From an uncultured Eubacterium sp. (GTDB lineage: Bacteria; Bacillota; Clostridia; Lachnospirales; Lachnospiraceae): DNA of 64,000 nt. The notes under the pieces are model-generated. The model was not told the origin of the DNA. It ran no database searches and was given only the letters and a program-made list of their open reading frames with translations. Of the stretch, positions 44,221 through 52,662 are shown in pieces. The first letter of the stretch is position 1, and every line of letters starts with the position of its first letter. A program made the translations under genes and the position numbers. The stretch covers positions 1-64,000 of the forward strand of contig CAJTXO010000001.1 in the NCBI GenBank assembly GCA_910583555.1, read 5' to 3'.

Positions 44221-44736
44221 TCCCGCCAAATCTGTATTTTCATCACGGCATAAAATACCGCAAATACAACCAGCATTACGAGCGGAACCCATAATTTACC
44301 CTCACATCTCCACGCCAACCGGATTCAGCGGGAACAGCATACATACAAACACCGCATAGGCAAACACGGCGGCGAACGCCATCAGCGCCCCGCTCACAGC
44401 TGCGCGGAGAAAACGCGAGTACACATACCGGTATCTTCCCCGGCGCAGTTCCAAAGCCATATAAAAGCGGCTTGTCAGTTCTCCGTGAAGATCTGACACC
44501 GACGGAACGGCGCAGACAAGCGGAATCAATGTATAGAACCACAGTGAAAACCCGGCATCAAAGGCATTTATCGACGACGACTGCCAAAGCACATCCTTCG
44601 GCAGGTGTACAATGCTCCATAAAACCGATACTTCTTTCTCCCGGTCTCCCACTACCCACAGCGGGCCAGACACCAGGATGATCAAAATCACCAGTGTGCC
44701 CAGCAAATAATATAGTATTTTCCTCCGAATCCTCAT
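44215..44736 (-). pseudogene. Second truncated ABC-2 permease fragment (minus strand)
   Basis: 44302-44736 encodes an N-terminal permease half (LYYLLGTLVILIILVSGPLW, FSLWFYTLIPLVCAVPSVSD, ALMAFAAVFAYAVFVCML) ending early at PVGVEM. About 40 bases later a permease C-terminus reappears (VMLVVFAVFYAVMKIQIWRD). The central helices are deleted. Its C-terminal piece abuts the plus-strand fragment head to head. Confidence 0.65.
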
Positions 44737-44769
44737 CTCCCCGCCTCCTTACATCCCCAAACGGCACAC

Positions 44770-45927
44770 TCACTGATTTCCCAGCTCGGCGGTCAGTTCT
44801 CCCGTCACCATATCAACATAAATGAAATTATGGCAGCTATTACTCTTGACAACGCCTGTCAGCTGCGGTTTCTGCTCCTTTTCAATGAGAAACGCATAGA
44901 CCTGCCTCGCCTCGATCTGCGTCCCCGGCCCCCTCCCGTTTCGCCAAGATAAGGTATATAGAGGGGGATGATCTTTGTAAAATGCAGGACGCCGAAACCA
45001 GACAGCTTTTCTTCCGCGAGCCGCACGGCACTCTCCAGGTCGACGATCTTTTCCACTGGTTCCGACGAAGTCAGATGAAACATCTCATTTCGAGAAAAGA
45101 AACAGGGGAGTTCATTATTTTCAAAATCAATAATCGCGAACAGATTCGCTGTTACCTGTTTTGTATTAAATTCCTCGTCCTCTTCCGTCCTTGACGACGT
45201 ATGATTATTCAGCCGAATCCCCTTATAATCGTACTCGGCACACATAGAGAATGATCTTAGACGGATGTTTCCCCGCTTTTTTCCCTCCTGTCTTTTTTTG
45301 CCTTACATACGCATCCGAGACTTTGTAGTGGATACCGCCGCCCACGGCCATTTGCGTTTCAAGCCACTGCTCGGTATGCTGGCAAAACTGTGCCAGATTT
45401 ACGCTGCCGTCAGCCAGCTGTACATTTACATCCGTTGCCTCCCCCCTGAGTTCTTCCTCTTGATACATGTGTTCCACTGTGTTTTTGACGGGATCATACC
45501 CAAACCCGGCTCCCTGAGCCATACCCCCGTCTTCGGATATGTTCATGTACTGGTCTTTCCCATTATCATACTCGATCAGTTTCGGTCCCCCGCTCTTTTG
45601 TTCCTGAAACTCACCGATCTCTGCCCCGAACAGCTTCGCATTCTGCTCTGCCTTTTCCAGAAAATCCTTTTCCACCGTCAGATGGAGTACCTCCGCCCCT
45701 TCAACAGCCGAGAAATCCACCCGTTCCGGAAAAGTTACCACACCTTCGCCAGTTTCCGGCATCTTCGCATTCCACAAATCATCCACCGTACCATATGTGA
45801 TCTCCGATTACCCGGCCTGTTTGTTCTCCCCGTATTCCGCCATATTCAGCTTGACCTGCTCCGTCGTCTGCTGGCAGGCACACAGGCCGAGCGCCAGACC
45901 AAAAACGATGACTTCCGTATACACTAA
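44770..45927 (-). pseudogene. Ruined paralogue of the adjacent lipoprotein
   Basis: The whole length of the neighbouring lipoprotein can be followed: VFGLALGLCACQQTTEQVKL, a TAA in place of Gln after ENKQAG (about 45808), ITYGTVDDLWNAKMP, YKVSDAYV, a frameshift before CAEYDYKGIRLNNHT (about 45240), another before QIEARQVYAFLIEKE (about 44925), and NFIYVDMVTGELTAELG at the end. At least one nonsense codon and two frameshifts. Confidence 0.85.
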
Positions 45928-47051
45928 TTTCCAGTTCCGGCAGTCAGCTCCCCAGTCAGCATATCTACATACAGAAAATTTTGACAACACTTACTCTGGA
46001 AACCGTCTTTCAGTCCTGGTTCCTGCTCCTCCATGAGGAACGCATAAACCGGTCTCACCTCGATCCGCATCTTCTGATCCTCCCCCTTTTTGCCAAAATA
46101 CGGCACATAGAGCGGTGTCACTTTCGTTATATGAAAAGAGCCGGATGAGCCGGACAGCTTTTCTTTTACGATTTGGAGAGCACTCGGCAGATCAACTATG
46201 TTCTCTACCGGTTCCGATGATTTCAGATAAAACCTGACATTTCTGGAAAAGAAACAGGGCTTTCCCTTCTTCTCATAGTCCATGACCGTAAACATCTGCG
46301 CCGTGATCGGATCCGCATTCCACGCCCCGCCCTCTTCGCGCAGCGGTATCGTGTGATTATTCAGCCGGATTCCCTTATAGTCGTACTCCGCACATAGAGA
46401 AAGAACCGAAAACCGCTTGTTCCCCACAATCTTTTTGCTTACGTACACATCCGAAACTTTGTAACAGATCCCCCCGCCCACAGGCTTCTCCTCCTCGAGC
46501 CACCGCTCGGCATCCTCGCAGAACTGTGCCAGAGTTACGGTTTCATCACCCAGCCGTATATCCACTCCTGCTGCGTCTCCCTTCCAATTCTCTTCATCCA
46601 TATGGTACACATTTTCCACTTTAAGTCCTGCCGGAGCTTCCCCGCAGCGGTATTTCTGTGCCAATCCCCCGCTTTTTGACATATCCATCAGCGGATCTTT
46701 GGAATCAACATACCGGACCGTTTCTTCCCACGCATCCGTTTCTCCCTCCTCGACCCTATCCTCTCCAAAGAAATCTTTTTCTGCCAGCAAATGGAGTACA
46801 CTCACTCCATACACATCGGAAAAATCCACTGTTTCAGGCAAGGCCACCGCACCCATGTCAACATCCGGCATCTTCGCATTCCTCAACTCTTCAACCGTAC
46901 AATATGTGATCTCCGATTGCCCGACCTGTTTGTTCTCCCCGTATTCCGCCATATTCTGCTTGATCTGCTCCGGCGTCTTCTGGCAGGCACACAGGCCAAA
47001 CGCCAGACCGAGAACGAGCAACATCCATTTCATCCCTTTACTTCTTTTCAC
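45924..47051 (-). CDS. Lipoprotein of unknown function
   Basis: 375 residues with a lipoprotein signal peptide (KWMLLVLGLAFGLCACQ, lipobox LCAC), so anchored on the outer face of the membrane. The rest is soluble, with a Tyr-rich C-terminus (VRPVYAFLMEEQEPGL, NFLYVDMLTGELTAGTG) that recalls proteins found beside ABC-2 transporters. I do not recognise a named family with certainty. Starts with GTG, with GGGGGG 7 bases upstream. A decayed tandem paralogue and decayed ABC genes lie downstream, so the intact gene may be the last survivor of a transporter operon. Confidence 0.75.
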   Translation of the reverse strand: MKRSKGMKWMLLVLGLAFGLCACQKTPEQIKQNMAEYGENKQVGQSEITYCTVEELRNAKMPDVDMGAVALPETVDFSDVYGVSVLHLLAEKDFFGEDRVEEGETDAWEETVRYVDSKDPLMDMSKSGGLAQKYRCGEAPAGLKVENVYHMDEENWKGDAAGVDIRLGDETVTLAQFCEDAERWLEEEKPVGGGICYKVSDVYVSKKIVGNKRFSVLSLCAEYDYKGIRLNNHTIPLREEGGAWNADPITAQMFTVMDYEKKGKPCFFSRNVRFYLKSSEPVENIVDLPSALQIVKEKLSGSSGSFHITKVTPLYVPYFGKKGEDQKMRIEVRPVYAFLMEEQEPGLKDGFQSKCCQNFLYVDMLTGELTAGTGN

Positions 47052-47186
47052 AATAATCCCCCCGTTTCTTTTCGAAATGCCCCGTGTCGCGATACTTCTC
47101 TTACGATTGCTGCAAAACCATCTTACACAATAAATCTTTCCAAAAAGTCAATGGAATTCTTACATATTTCTTAATGAAAATGTTCC

Positions 47187-47214
47187 TTGAAATGAAGGAA
47201 AAATATGATAGAAT
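47187..47214 (+). promoter_or_regulatory. Promoter of the CLC gene
   Basis: TTGAAA (47187-47192), a 16-base spacer, TAGAAT (47209-47214), then about 45 bases to the ATG. I see no fluoride-riboswitch pattern in this short leader. Confidence 0.6.
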
Positions 47215-47259
47215 GTTATAGGAATGATTTCACGATCGATACAGAAAGGGTTATGTACG

Positions 47260-48528
47260 ATGAAGCTGCTATTTTATATCCGCCTCTACGGCGGTGTTAT
47301 GATAAAAAATTTAAAAGTGTTCGTCCGCTGGGGGCTTTTTTCCATCTTTATCGGCCTGTTCGTCGGCGCTTTCAGCACGCTGTTTGCCTTCTGCCTGCAA
47401 CAGGTAACGGAACTGCGCGCCGAAAATCCCTGGCTGATCTTTTTCCTGCCGGCCGCCGGTGTCATCATTGTCTTCTTATACCGGGTCTTCCACTACAGAA
47501 ACGATAAGGGGACAAATCTCGTGCTGTCCACGCTCCACGCCAAATCCGAGATTCCCTTTAAAACGGCGCCGCTCATTTTCATCGCCACGATCGTCACCCA
47601 TCTGTTCGGCGGCAGTGCCGGGCGCGAAGGCGCGGCGCTGCAGCTCGGCGGGAGCATCGGGCAGCAGCTGGGAAAGTGGTTCCGGTTTGACGAAAAAGAC
47701 CAGCGCATGGTCGTCATGTGCGGCATGAGCGCGGCCTTTTCCGCAATTTTCGGCACACCGATCGCCGCCGCTATCTTTTCCCTGGAAGTCGGCAGTATCG
47801 GCATCATGTACTATGCCGCGCTCGTCCCGTGTGTCTTTTCGTCCCTCACGGCCTCACAGGTAGCTGTCCATATGGGAATCAGCCCCGACGTGTTCCATCT
47901 GACGGACATTCCGTCGTTCCATATCATACCGGGGCTGAAAGTCATTTTGCTGGCGCTGTTCTGCGCGGCGCTGAGCGCTCTGTTCTGTATCGCGCTACAC
48001 TCGCTCGGCGATGTTTACCGAAAGCATTTGAAAAATCCCTATGTGCGCATCCTGTTTTCGAGCGCAGTCATCATCGGCCTCACGGTACTGCTTCAGACCG
48101 ATGACTATATGGGAGCCGGCGTTCCGGTCATCGAACGCGCGATTGAGGGCACAGTGTCCCCGCCCGCTTTTTTCTGGAAGATCGTCTTTACCGCGCTGAC
48201 GCTGGAAGCCGGATTCAAAGGCGGCGAGATCGTCCCGTCCTTTTTCGTCGGCGCCACGTTCGGCTGCCTGTTCGGACAGCTTCTCGGCCTCTCGCCCTCC
48301 CTCTGCGCGGCAGTCGGCATGATGGCAGTATTCTGCGGCGTGACAAACTGCCCCATCACGTCCATGCTCATTTCATTTGAACTGTTCGGTTATGAGGCCG
48401 TTCCCTATTTCCTGCTCGGTAACAGCATCAGTTTTCTGATGTCCGGTTATTATGGGCTCTATCACGACCAGACGATCGTGTATTCCAAATATAAGACTGA
48501 GTTTATAAACCGGAAGGCCAGGGAATAA
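47260..48528 (+). CDS. CLC family chloride/fluoride transporter
   Basis: About 422 residues, with around ten or more membrane segments. The ion-path segments are THLFGGSAGREGAALQLGG (the GREGP site, here GREGA), FGTPIAAAIFSLEV and a C-terminal FCGVTNCPITSMLISFELF. The usual GSGIP is replaced by a KGTNLVLSTLH-type sequence with IPFKTAPLIF after it, as in the fluoride-proton CLC-F branch, which also has GREG followed by a small residue. That makes fluoride export a good possibility, unproven. No CBS domains. AAAGGG precedes the ATG at 47260. Confidence 0.9.
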   Translation: MKLLFYIRLYGGVMIKNLKVFVRWGLFSIFIGLFVGAFSTLFAFCLQQVTELRAENPWLIFFLPAAGVIIVFLYRVFHYRNDKGTNLVLSTLHAKSEIPFKTAPLIFIATIVTHLFGGSAGREGAALQLGGSIGQQLGKWFRFDEKDQRMVVMCGMSAAFSAIFGTPIAAAIFSLEVGSIGIMYYAALVPCVFSSLTASQVAVHMGISPDVFHLTDIPSFHIIPGLKVILLALFCAALSALFCIALHSLGDVYRKHLKNPYVRILFSSAVIIGLTVLLQTDDYMGAGVPVIERAIEGTVSPPAFFWKIVFTALTLEAGFKGGEIVPSFFVGATFGCLFGQLLGLSPSLCAAVGMMAVFCGVTNCPITSMLISFELFGYEAVPYFLLGNSISFLMSGYYGLYHDQTIVYSKYKTEFINRKARE

Positions 48529-48787
48529 GGAGATGAAACTATAGTTTTCGAGAATAATTACGCTCATTTTCGAAATCACAGCATTTTTCTAAAAGATAAA
48601 AAATATTTGCAATGAGAGGTGTTGATAAAGAATTTAACTGGTTCGCAAAAAAAGAGAACGCGTTACCGTATCTAAAAATGAATCATTATGGAACGTATCA
48701 GGTAGTTTATATTTCTTTTTTTTGTCTTCTACATGTAAAATAATAAAGCCCTTAAACAGTCAGTTCCCAACTACTCATAAAAGCCAA
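48529..48787. other. Intergenic stretch, no gene supported
   Basis: AT-rich. A 43-codon plus-strand frame at 48612-48743 (starting MRGVDKEFNWFAKKEN) has no ribosome binding site and no recognisable family; it could be a fragment of a lost gene. Confidence 0.4.
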
Positions 48788-49084
48788 CTACTCATTGACT
48801 CTGGACGCATTGGAAAGGGCATACCCGTCATCCGTTTCCATATTGCAGCTCAATAACCGTACTTTTATAATGGCGACCACCATGCAGGCGCATACCTTGT
48901 GACGATCAAGCAGCGCATCTGATTTACTGTACAGCAACTTCATCATCGTCTTTTGATTCAGATATTCTTCATACACGGAAGCAGCATTTTCGCAAAAAGT
49001 ATATTCAGGATAATCCTCTGCAAACCGATTTCCCAATTGTTTTATTACCCTGTTATAAAAATCTAAAAATTCTGGTTTATTCAT
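48788..49084 (-). CDS. Hypothetical protein
   Basis: 98 residues starting MNKPEFLDFYNRVIKQLGNR, with AAGGGTG before the ATG. Helical, mixed charge, no membrane segment. Its start overlaps the stop of the frame at 49077 (ATGAATAA), which indicates translational coupling. I do not recognise the family; two-gene sets of this size in Firmicutes are often toxin-antitoxin or defence-related, but nothing specific supports that here. Confidence 0.6.
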   Translation of the reverse strand: MNKPEFLDFYNRVIKQLGNRFAEDYPEYTFCENAASVYEEYLNQKTMMKLLYSKSDALLDRHKVCACMVVAIIKVRLLSCNMETDDGYALSNASRVNE

Positions 49085-49345
49085 GTATCTGCACCCTTGA
49101 CGTTTCTGACAATTCAATTTTAGCTGCCGCCTGACTGAATCCATAATCACTATTACCGTCATCACCAGTACCCGCCAGCACCAAATGATCCATCTCGCAC
49201 AGATCGTATTCTGGTGTCAGCTTCTCAGTGCTTTCTGCCACTTTCTTTTTCTCATACTGCCGTACTACATGAATCCCCCATATCCTGCAGGCAATTAAAC
49301 TCCCGTAAATGTATTTTCCTATTCCTATATACTTTATAAGTAGTT
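49077..49345 (-). pseudogene. 5'-truncated frame coupled to the hypothetical gene
   Basis: Open for about 85 codons, ending LVLAGTGDDGNSDYGFSQAA and then KIELSETSRVQIHE. There is no start codon with a site; a TGA lies just upstream. It shares the ATGAATAA overlap with the next gene. Probably the C-terminal part of a longer protein whose 5' end was removed where the plus-strand LRR remnant begins. Confidence 0.5.
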
Positions 49346-49379
49346 GTCATTATACCACTTTTATTTAATTTATGCAAGA

Positions 49380-50002
49380 AATTTCTGCCGGTTACAAGCG
49401 TTACCAGAAAGTGTAACAAGTATCGAGAAATTTGCTTTTGCGGGATGCAACAATGTCGAAAGCATTGTTATCCCGAAAAATGTAACCTCGATCGGGGAAG
49501 GCGCCTTTAATGAATGCAGCCGCCTTAAAAAGATCATTATCCCGGAAAGTGTGACTAAAATCGCTGAGAGTACAAGTCGTGAAGAGGGCGTCTTTTACGG
49601 CTGTCCTTCTGGTCTGGTAATTTGGACGACCAAAAATTCCTGTGCAGATAAATATGCCAAAAAAAAGGAATTAAAGTGAAATATATGAACACCTCAGCAC
49701 AAGCTCACCCATCTTCCGCCAGCATGACGATCAAGGGCGGATTAAAGCTGACAGCCGGCAAAAAGAAACTGAAACTGACATGGAAGAAGGTATCAAAAGC
49801 TTCCGGCTATGAAATACAGATCAGCCAAAAGAAAAACTTTAAAGGAGCCAAAAAGCGCTTCCTAAAGAACTCAAAGAAAAGTTTTACGATCAAAAAACTG
49901 AAGAGCGGGACAATGTATTATGTGCGGATCCGAGCCTACGCAAAAGCCGACAGCAAAAAAGTGTATGGAAAATGGGTGACAGCAAAGAAGAAAGTGAAAT
50001 AA
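49380..50002 (+). pseudogene. 3' remnant of a BspA-type LRR / fibronectin III surface protein
   Basis: 49380-49679 encodes two and a half leucine-rich repeats of the BspA/LRR_5 type (VTSIEKFAFAGCNNVESIVI, VTSIGEGAFNECSRLKKIII). 49676-50002 encodes a Fn3 domain (LKLTWKKVSKASGYEIQISQ, GTMYYVRIRAYAKADSKKVY). The two frames join if one base is added or lost in the A-run at about 49661. There is no start or signal peptide upstream; the 5' part is missing. Confidence 0.8.
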
Positions 50003-50095
50003 CTACCGGACTAGATAAAAGTCATTTCCTGCATATTGCTTAAAATATTCTTTTATGCTATTATTAGGAAAACGCATTAGAAAGGATGTGAATAT

Positions 50096-50371
50096 ATGGC
50101 TAATATCAGTCCGGTTTCAGACCTACGTAATTACAATACAGTTCTTGAAAAGGTATCTGTCGGCTCTCCTGTGTATTTGACGGTTAACGGAAGAGGCAAA
50201 TACACAATCCGGGATATTGAAGAAGATGAAGAATTTGAAAAGACAAAAGCAATGCTTCATCTCATGTGTGAACTGAATGAGGGCAGACGCTCTGGAGAGG
50301 AAGAAGGTTATGTCGCTTCAGATGATGTGCAGGCATATTTCCACGGAAAAGACAATGAAATACGAAGTTAA
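50096..50371 (+). CDS. Antitoxin, Phd/YefM family
   Basis: 91 residues. N-terminal ISPVSDLRNYNTVLEKVSVG followed by PVYLTVNGRGKYTIRDIEE is the DNA-binding Phd/YefM fold. The acidic C-terminus binds and masks the toxin. AAAGGATGTG precedes the ATG. It overlaps the toxin gene by 17 bases. Such complexes repress their own promoter; a short palindromic stretch near 50030-50060 was not resolved. Confidence 0.85.
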   Translation: MANISPVSDLRNYNTVLEKVSVGSPVYLTVNGRGKYTIRDIEEDEEFEKTKAMLHLMCELNEGRRSGEEEGYVASDDVQAYFHGKDNEIRS

Positions 50372-50681
50372 ATATTCAAAGGTCGCCATCCGCGACCTTG
50401 ACAAGGTCTGGTCAGAAATACTAGAAGTTTCCAAGAGTTATGATATCACAACAAAGTATATCGATGGCTTGATAAATAAGGTGTCAGCAAAAGCAGATCA
50501 TCCAAAATCCGGCTCTCCAGTATACTATGAGGACAGCTTTACCGGTTATTATTTTGTAGTATTCAAGTCTTATATGGTATTTTATCGTTTGAAAGATAAT
50601 GTAATACTTGTTGACAGGGTTCTATACGGTAAAAGCGACTATATGAGGCATCTACATATCAATTCGGATGATGAAATCTAA
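50355..50681 (+). CDS. RelE/ParE-type toxin
   Basis: 108 residues starting MKYEVKYSKVAIRDLDKVWS, with a core SYDITTKYIDGLINKV, a strand YYFVVFKSYMVFYRL and a C-terminus VDRVLYGKSDYMRHL, as in ParE/RelE toxins. The ATG at 50355 lies in the antitoxin tail and is probably coupled to it. Whether it cleaves mRNA (RelE) or poisons gyrase (ParE) cannot be told; FVVFKSYMVFYRL followed by RVLYG is common in both. Confidence 0.85.
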   Translation: MKYEVKYSKVAIRDLDKVWSEILEVSKSYDITTKYIDGLINKVSAKADHPKSGSPVYYEDSFTGYYFVVFKSYMVFYRLKDNVILVDRVLYGKSDYMRHLHINSDDEI

Positions 50682-50691
50682 CTTTGCAAAA

Positions 50692-50718
50692 GAAAACTCC
50701 GAACAACTCGGAGTTTTC
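50692..50718. terminator. Shared terminator of the toxin gene and the tRNA cluster
   Basis: GAAAACTCCGA (50692-50702) pairs with TCGGAGTTTTC (50708-50718). It lies 10 bases after the toxin stop on the plus strand and 3 bases after tRNA-Leu on the minus strand, where TTTCTTTT follows. Confidence 0.85.
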
Positions 50719-50721
50719 CCA

Positions 50722-50807
50722 TGCTGGTAACCGGAATCGAACCGGTACGGGTGTCACCACCCACAGGATTTTAAGTCCTGGGCGTCTGCCAGTTCCGCCA
50801 CACCAGC
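50722..50807 (-). tRNA. tRNA-Leu (TAA)
   Basis: Class II tRNA with a long variable arm (TGGGTGGTGACACCCGT region). Acceptor GCTGGTG/TACCAGC with discriminator A, anticodon loop CTTAAAA, T-loop GTTCGATTCC. CCA not encoded. Confidence 0.95.
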
Positions 50808-50854
50808 AAATATAATAGTCTCTGCCGCCGTACAACACAACTGCACGCGGCTAG

Positions 50855-50928
50855 CGACCCAGGAGGGACTCGAACCCTTGACCTCTGCCGTGACAGGGCA
50901 GCGCTCTAACCAACTGAGCTACTGGGCC
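50855..50928 (-). tRNA. tRNA-Asp (GTC)
   Basis: Acceptor GGCCCAG/CTGGGTC with discriminator G, anticodon loop CTGTCAC in stem CTGCC/GGCAG, T-loop GTTCGAGTCC. Confidence 0.93.
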
Positions 50929-50937
50929 AGATCCAAA

Positions 50938-51011
50938 TGGACCCTCGGGGACTCGAACCCCGGACCGTCCGGTTATGAGCCGGATGCTCTAACCAACTGA
51001 GCTAAAGGTCC
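50938..51011 (-). tRNA. tRNA with CAT anticodon (Ile2 or Met)
   Basis: Acceptor GGACCTT/AGGGTCC, anticodon loop CTCATAA, T-loop GTTCGAGTCC. The GGACCTT acceptor and CTCATAA loop resemble the lysidine-modified tRNA-Ile2 of Bacillus more than elongator Met, so Ile2 is favoured. Confidence 0.85.
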
Positions 51012-51017
51012 CCAACA

Positions 51018-51089
51018 TGACTCCTACGGGAATCGAACCCGTGTTACCGCCGTGAAAGGGCGATGTCTTAACCGCTTGACCAAGGAGCC
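51018..51089 (-). tRNA. tRNA-Glu (TTC)
   Basis: Acceptor GGCTCCT/AGGAGTC, anticodon loop CTTTCAC in stem GCC/GGC, T-loop GTTCGATTCC. First tRNA of the minus-strand cluster Glu-Ile2-Asp-Leu. Confidence 0.93.
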
Positions 51090-51228
51090 TAATGTCTTTT
51101 GCTTGCGCAAAAGACTAAACTGACAACATATATTTCAATGCTGCAACAAGAATTATATTATCACAATTTCTTCTATATTACAAGACTAAATTTTAAAAAT
51201 TTGCCCTTTTTTTCCCAAACGCGATCTT

Positions 51229-52569
51229 TTATTTTTGAAAGAACGCGTCGACATTTTTCTTAATCTCTGCCGGATCCAAAAACTTTAACAGATAACCGGC
51301 TGGTTTTAATGCTTTTACCTTCTTTACACTCTCCGGATCATTTTTTCCGGTGAGGAAGATCACAGGAATGTCGGCATATTCCTTGTCGGAGCGGATCATC
51401 TCGAGCGTCTGCCTTCCATCGCAGACCGGCATTTCATAATCGAGGAGGATCAGGTCCGGCTTGTTAAACGCAATATTGCGGATTGCGGAAAGGCTCGATT
51501 CCGCTAATGTAACATCGTAATCCTCCGTCAGCAGTTCACTCATATGCTGGCGCACGGTCATCGAATCGTCCACCACTAATACGCGCGGCTTTCCATTGGC
51601 TGTTTCCTGCTTTTCCAGATATTCTTTCACTTCATCCATCGCGTGTTCTGCCTCAATGGAGATGCCGATGCCGCTCTCAAACAGACGGGTTGCATCCGAA
51701 CAATAGGCAAAATAGCCGGCGCCCGTGTCTAACAAAAGGCTGAGGTTTGGCTGGTCTCTCTCGAACACCTTCTGGAACTGCTCAAAACTCAGGAGATTTT
51801 CCGATTTCAGTTCATACTCTTCATCAATCGGAAACTGCTCCATCACACACTTCACAAACTGCCTTGCCGTATATCTGGCGGCATGAAGTATCATATTGTC
51901 CAGTTTATTCGTCTTGATGCCCATGATCTTGCCGACCGTATTGATCAGAAGATTCTCCTCGAATACCAGAAAATACTCCTGTTTTTTTTCATTTCGCTTC
52001 GTTCCGTAGATCAGGCGGTAATATATGCCGTTTCCGAATTTTTCTCCGTTATACGAGTCACTGATCAGGTGGGACTCAAGCTGGAACATATCAAACAAAA
52101 GCTGGATTATGACTGTCTTCACCGCATCGAGATGTTCCGTCGGCAGAAGATTCATCTGCTTTTTCATCCGCTTTCCCGTGATCGCGACGTCTTCCGTCAG
52201 GGTATGTCCGATCAGCCAGCCGGCACAGACCCCCAGAAAATGCTCCACTGCATCCGGTGAATAATCCAACTCTTCCAGTTCCCGCTCCAGCGCAGGCAGC
52301 GTGTTCTCACGAAATCCCTTATGTAAACGCCTGTGCTGCTCCAGACCTTCATAGCCGATGGAAGTCATATAATCTTCCTCATCCGCAAAATGATTGGCCG
52401 CATGCTGTTTAAAAAATTTAATACCTTCCCGGCACGCCCACCGACGGGTCGCCTCATCCTCTTGAAATAAAAGAAGTTTGTTAATGATCCTGAAAAGCTT
52501 CTTATGCTCTTTATCTATCGTCTCTACACCAAGATTAAACTCTTCTTTCCATACAAACTGGGTATCCAT
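51229..52569 (-). CDS. Hemerythrin - CheX-like? - receiver domain protein
   Basis: 446 residues. Residues 1-130 form a bacteriohemerythrin domain with the di-iron ligands in TIDKEHKKLF, FKQHAANHFADEEDYM, EQHRRLHKGF and LIGHTLTEDV. Residues 150-310 form a middle domain (LDAVKTVIIQLLFDMFQLES, YFLVFEENLLINTVGKIMG) that recalls CheX/CheC-like phosphatase or PilZ-type folds but is not certain. Residues 330-446 form a receiver with VLVVDDSMTVRQ, LLDYEMPVCDG (Asp), FLTGKND and GYLLKF. Cytosolic; joins oxygen or redox sensing to phosphorelay output. It lacks an output DNA-binding domain. Its receiver is close to that of the protein at 61176. Confidence 0.85.
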   Translation of the reverse strand: MDTQFVWKEEFNLGVETIDKEHKKLFRIINKLLLFQEDEATRRWACREGIKFFKQHAANHFADEEDYMTSIGYEGLEQHRRLHKGFRENTLPALERELEELDYSPDAVEHFLGVCAGWLIGHTLTEDVAITGKRMKKQMNLLPTEHLDAVKTVIIQLLFDMFQLESHLISDSYNGEKFGNGIYYRLIYGTKRNEKKQEYFLVFEENLLINTVGKIMGIKTNKLDNMILHAARYTARQFVKCVMEQFPIDEEYELKSENLLSFEQFQKVFERDQPNLSLLLDTGAGYFAYCSDATRLFESGIGISIEAEHAMDEVKEYLEKQETANGKPRVLVVDDSMTVRQHMSELLTEDYDVTLAESSLSAIRNIAFNKPDLILLDYEMPVCDGRQTLEMIRSDKEYADIPVIFLTGKNDPESVKKVKALKPAGYLLKFLDPAEIKKNVDAFFQK

Positions 52570-52662
52570 TCCAAATCCTCCTGCTATATTGATATGTGTC
52601 CTGTTTCATTCACCAAATATGAATTTAGTATACCATAAAATAGCAGCATTGACAATGACTCT

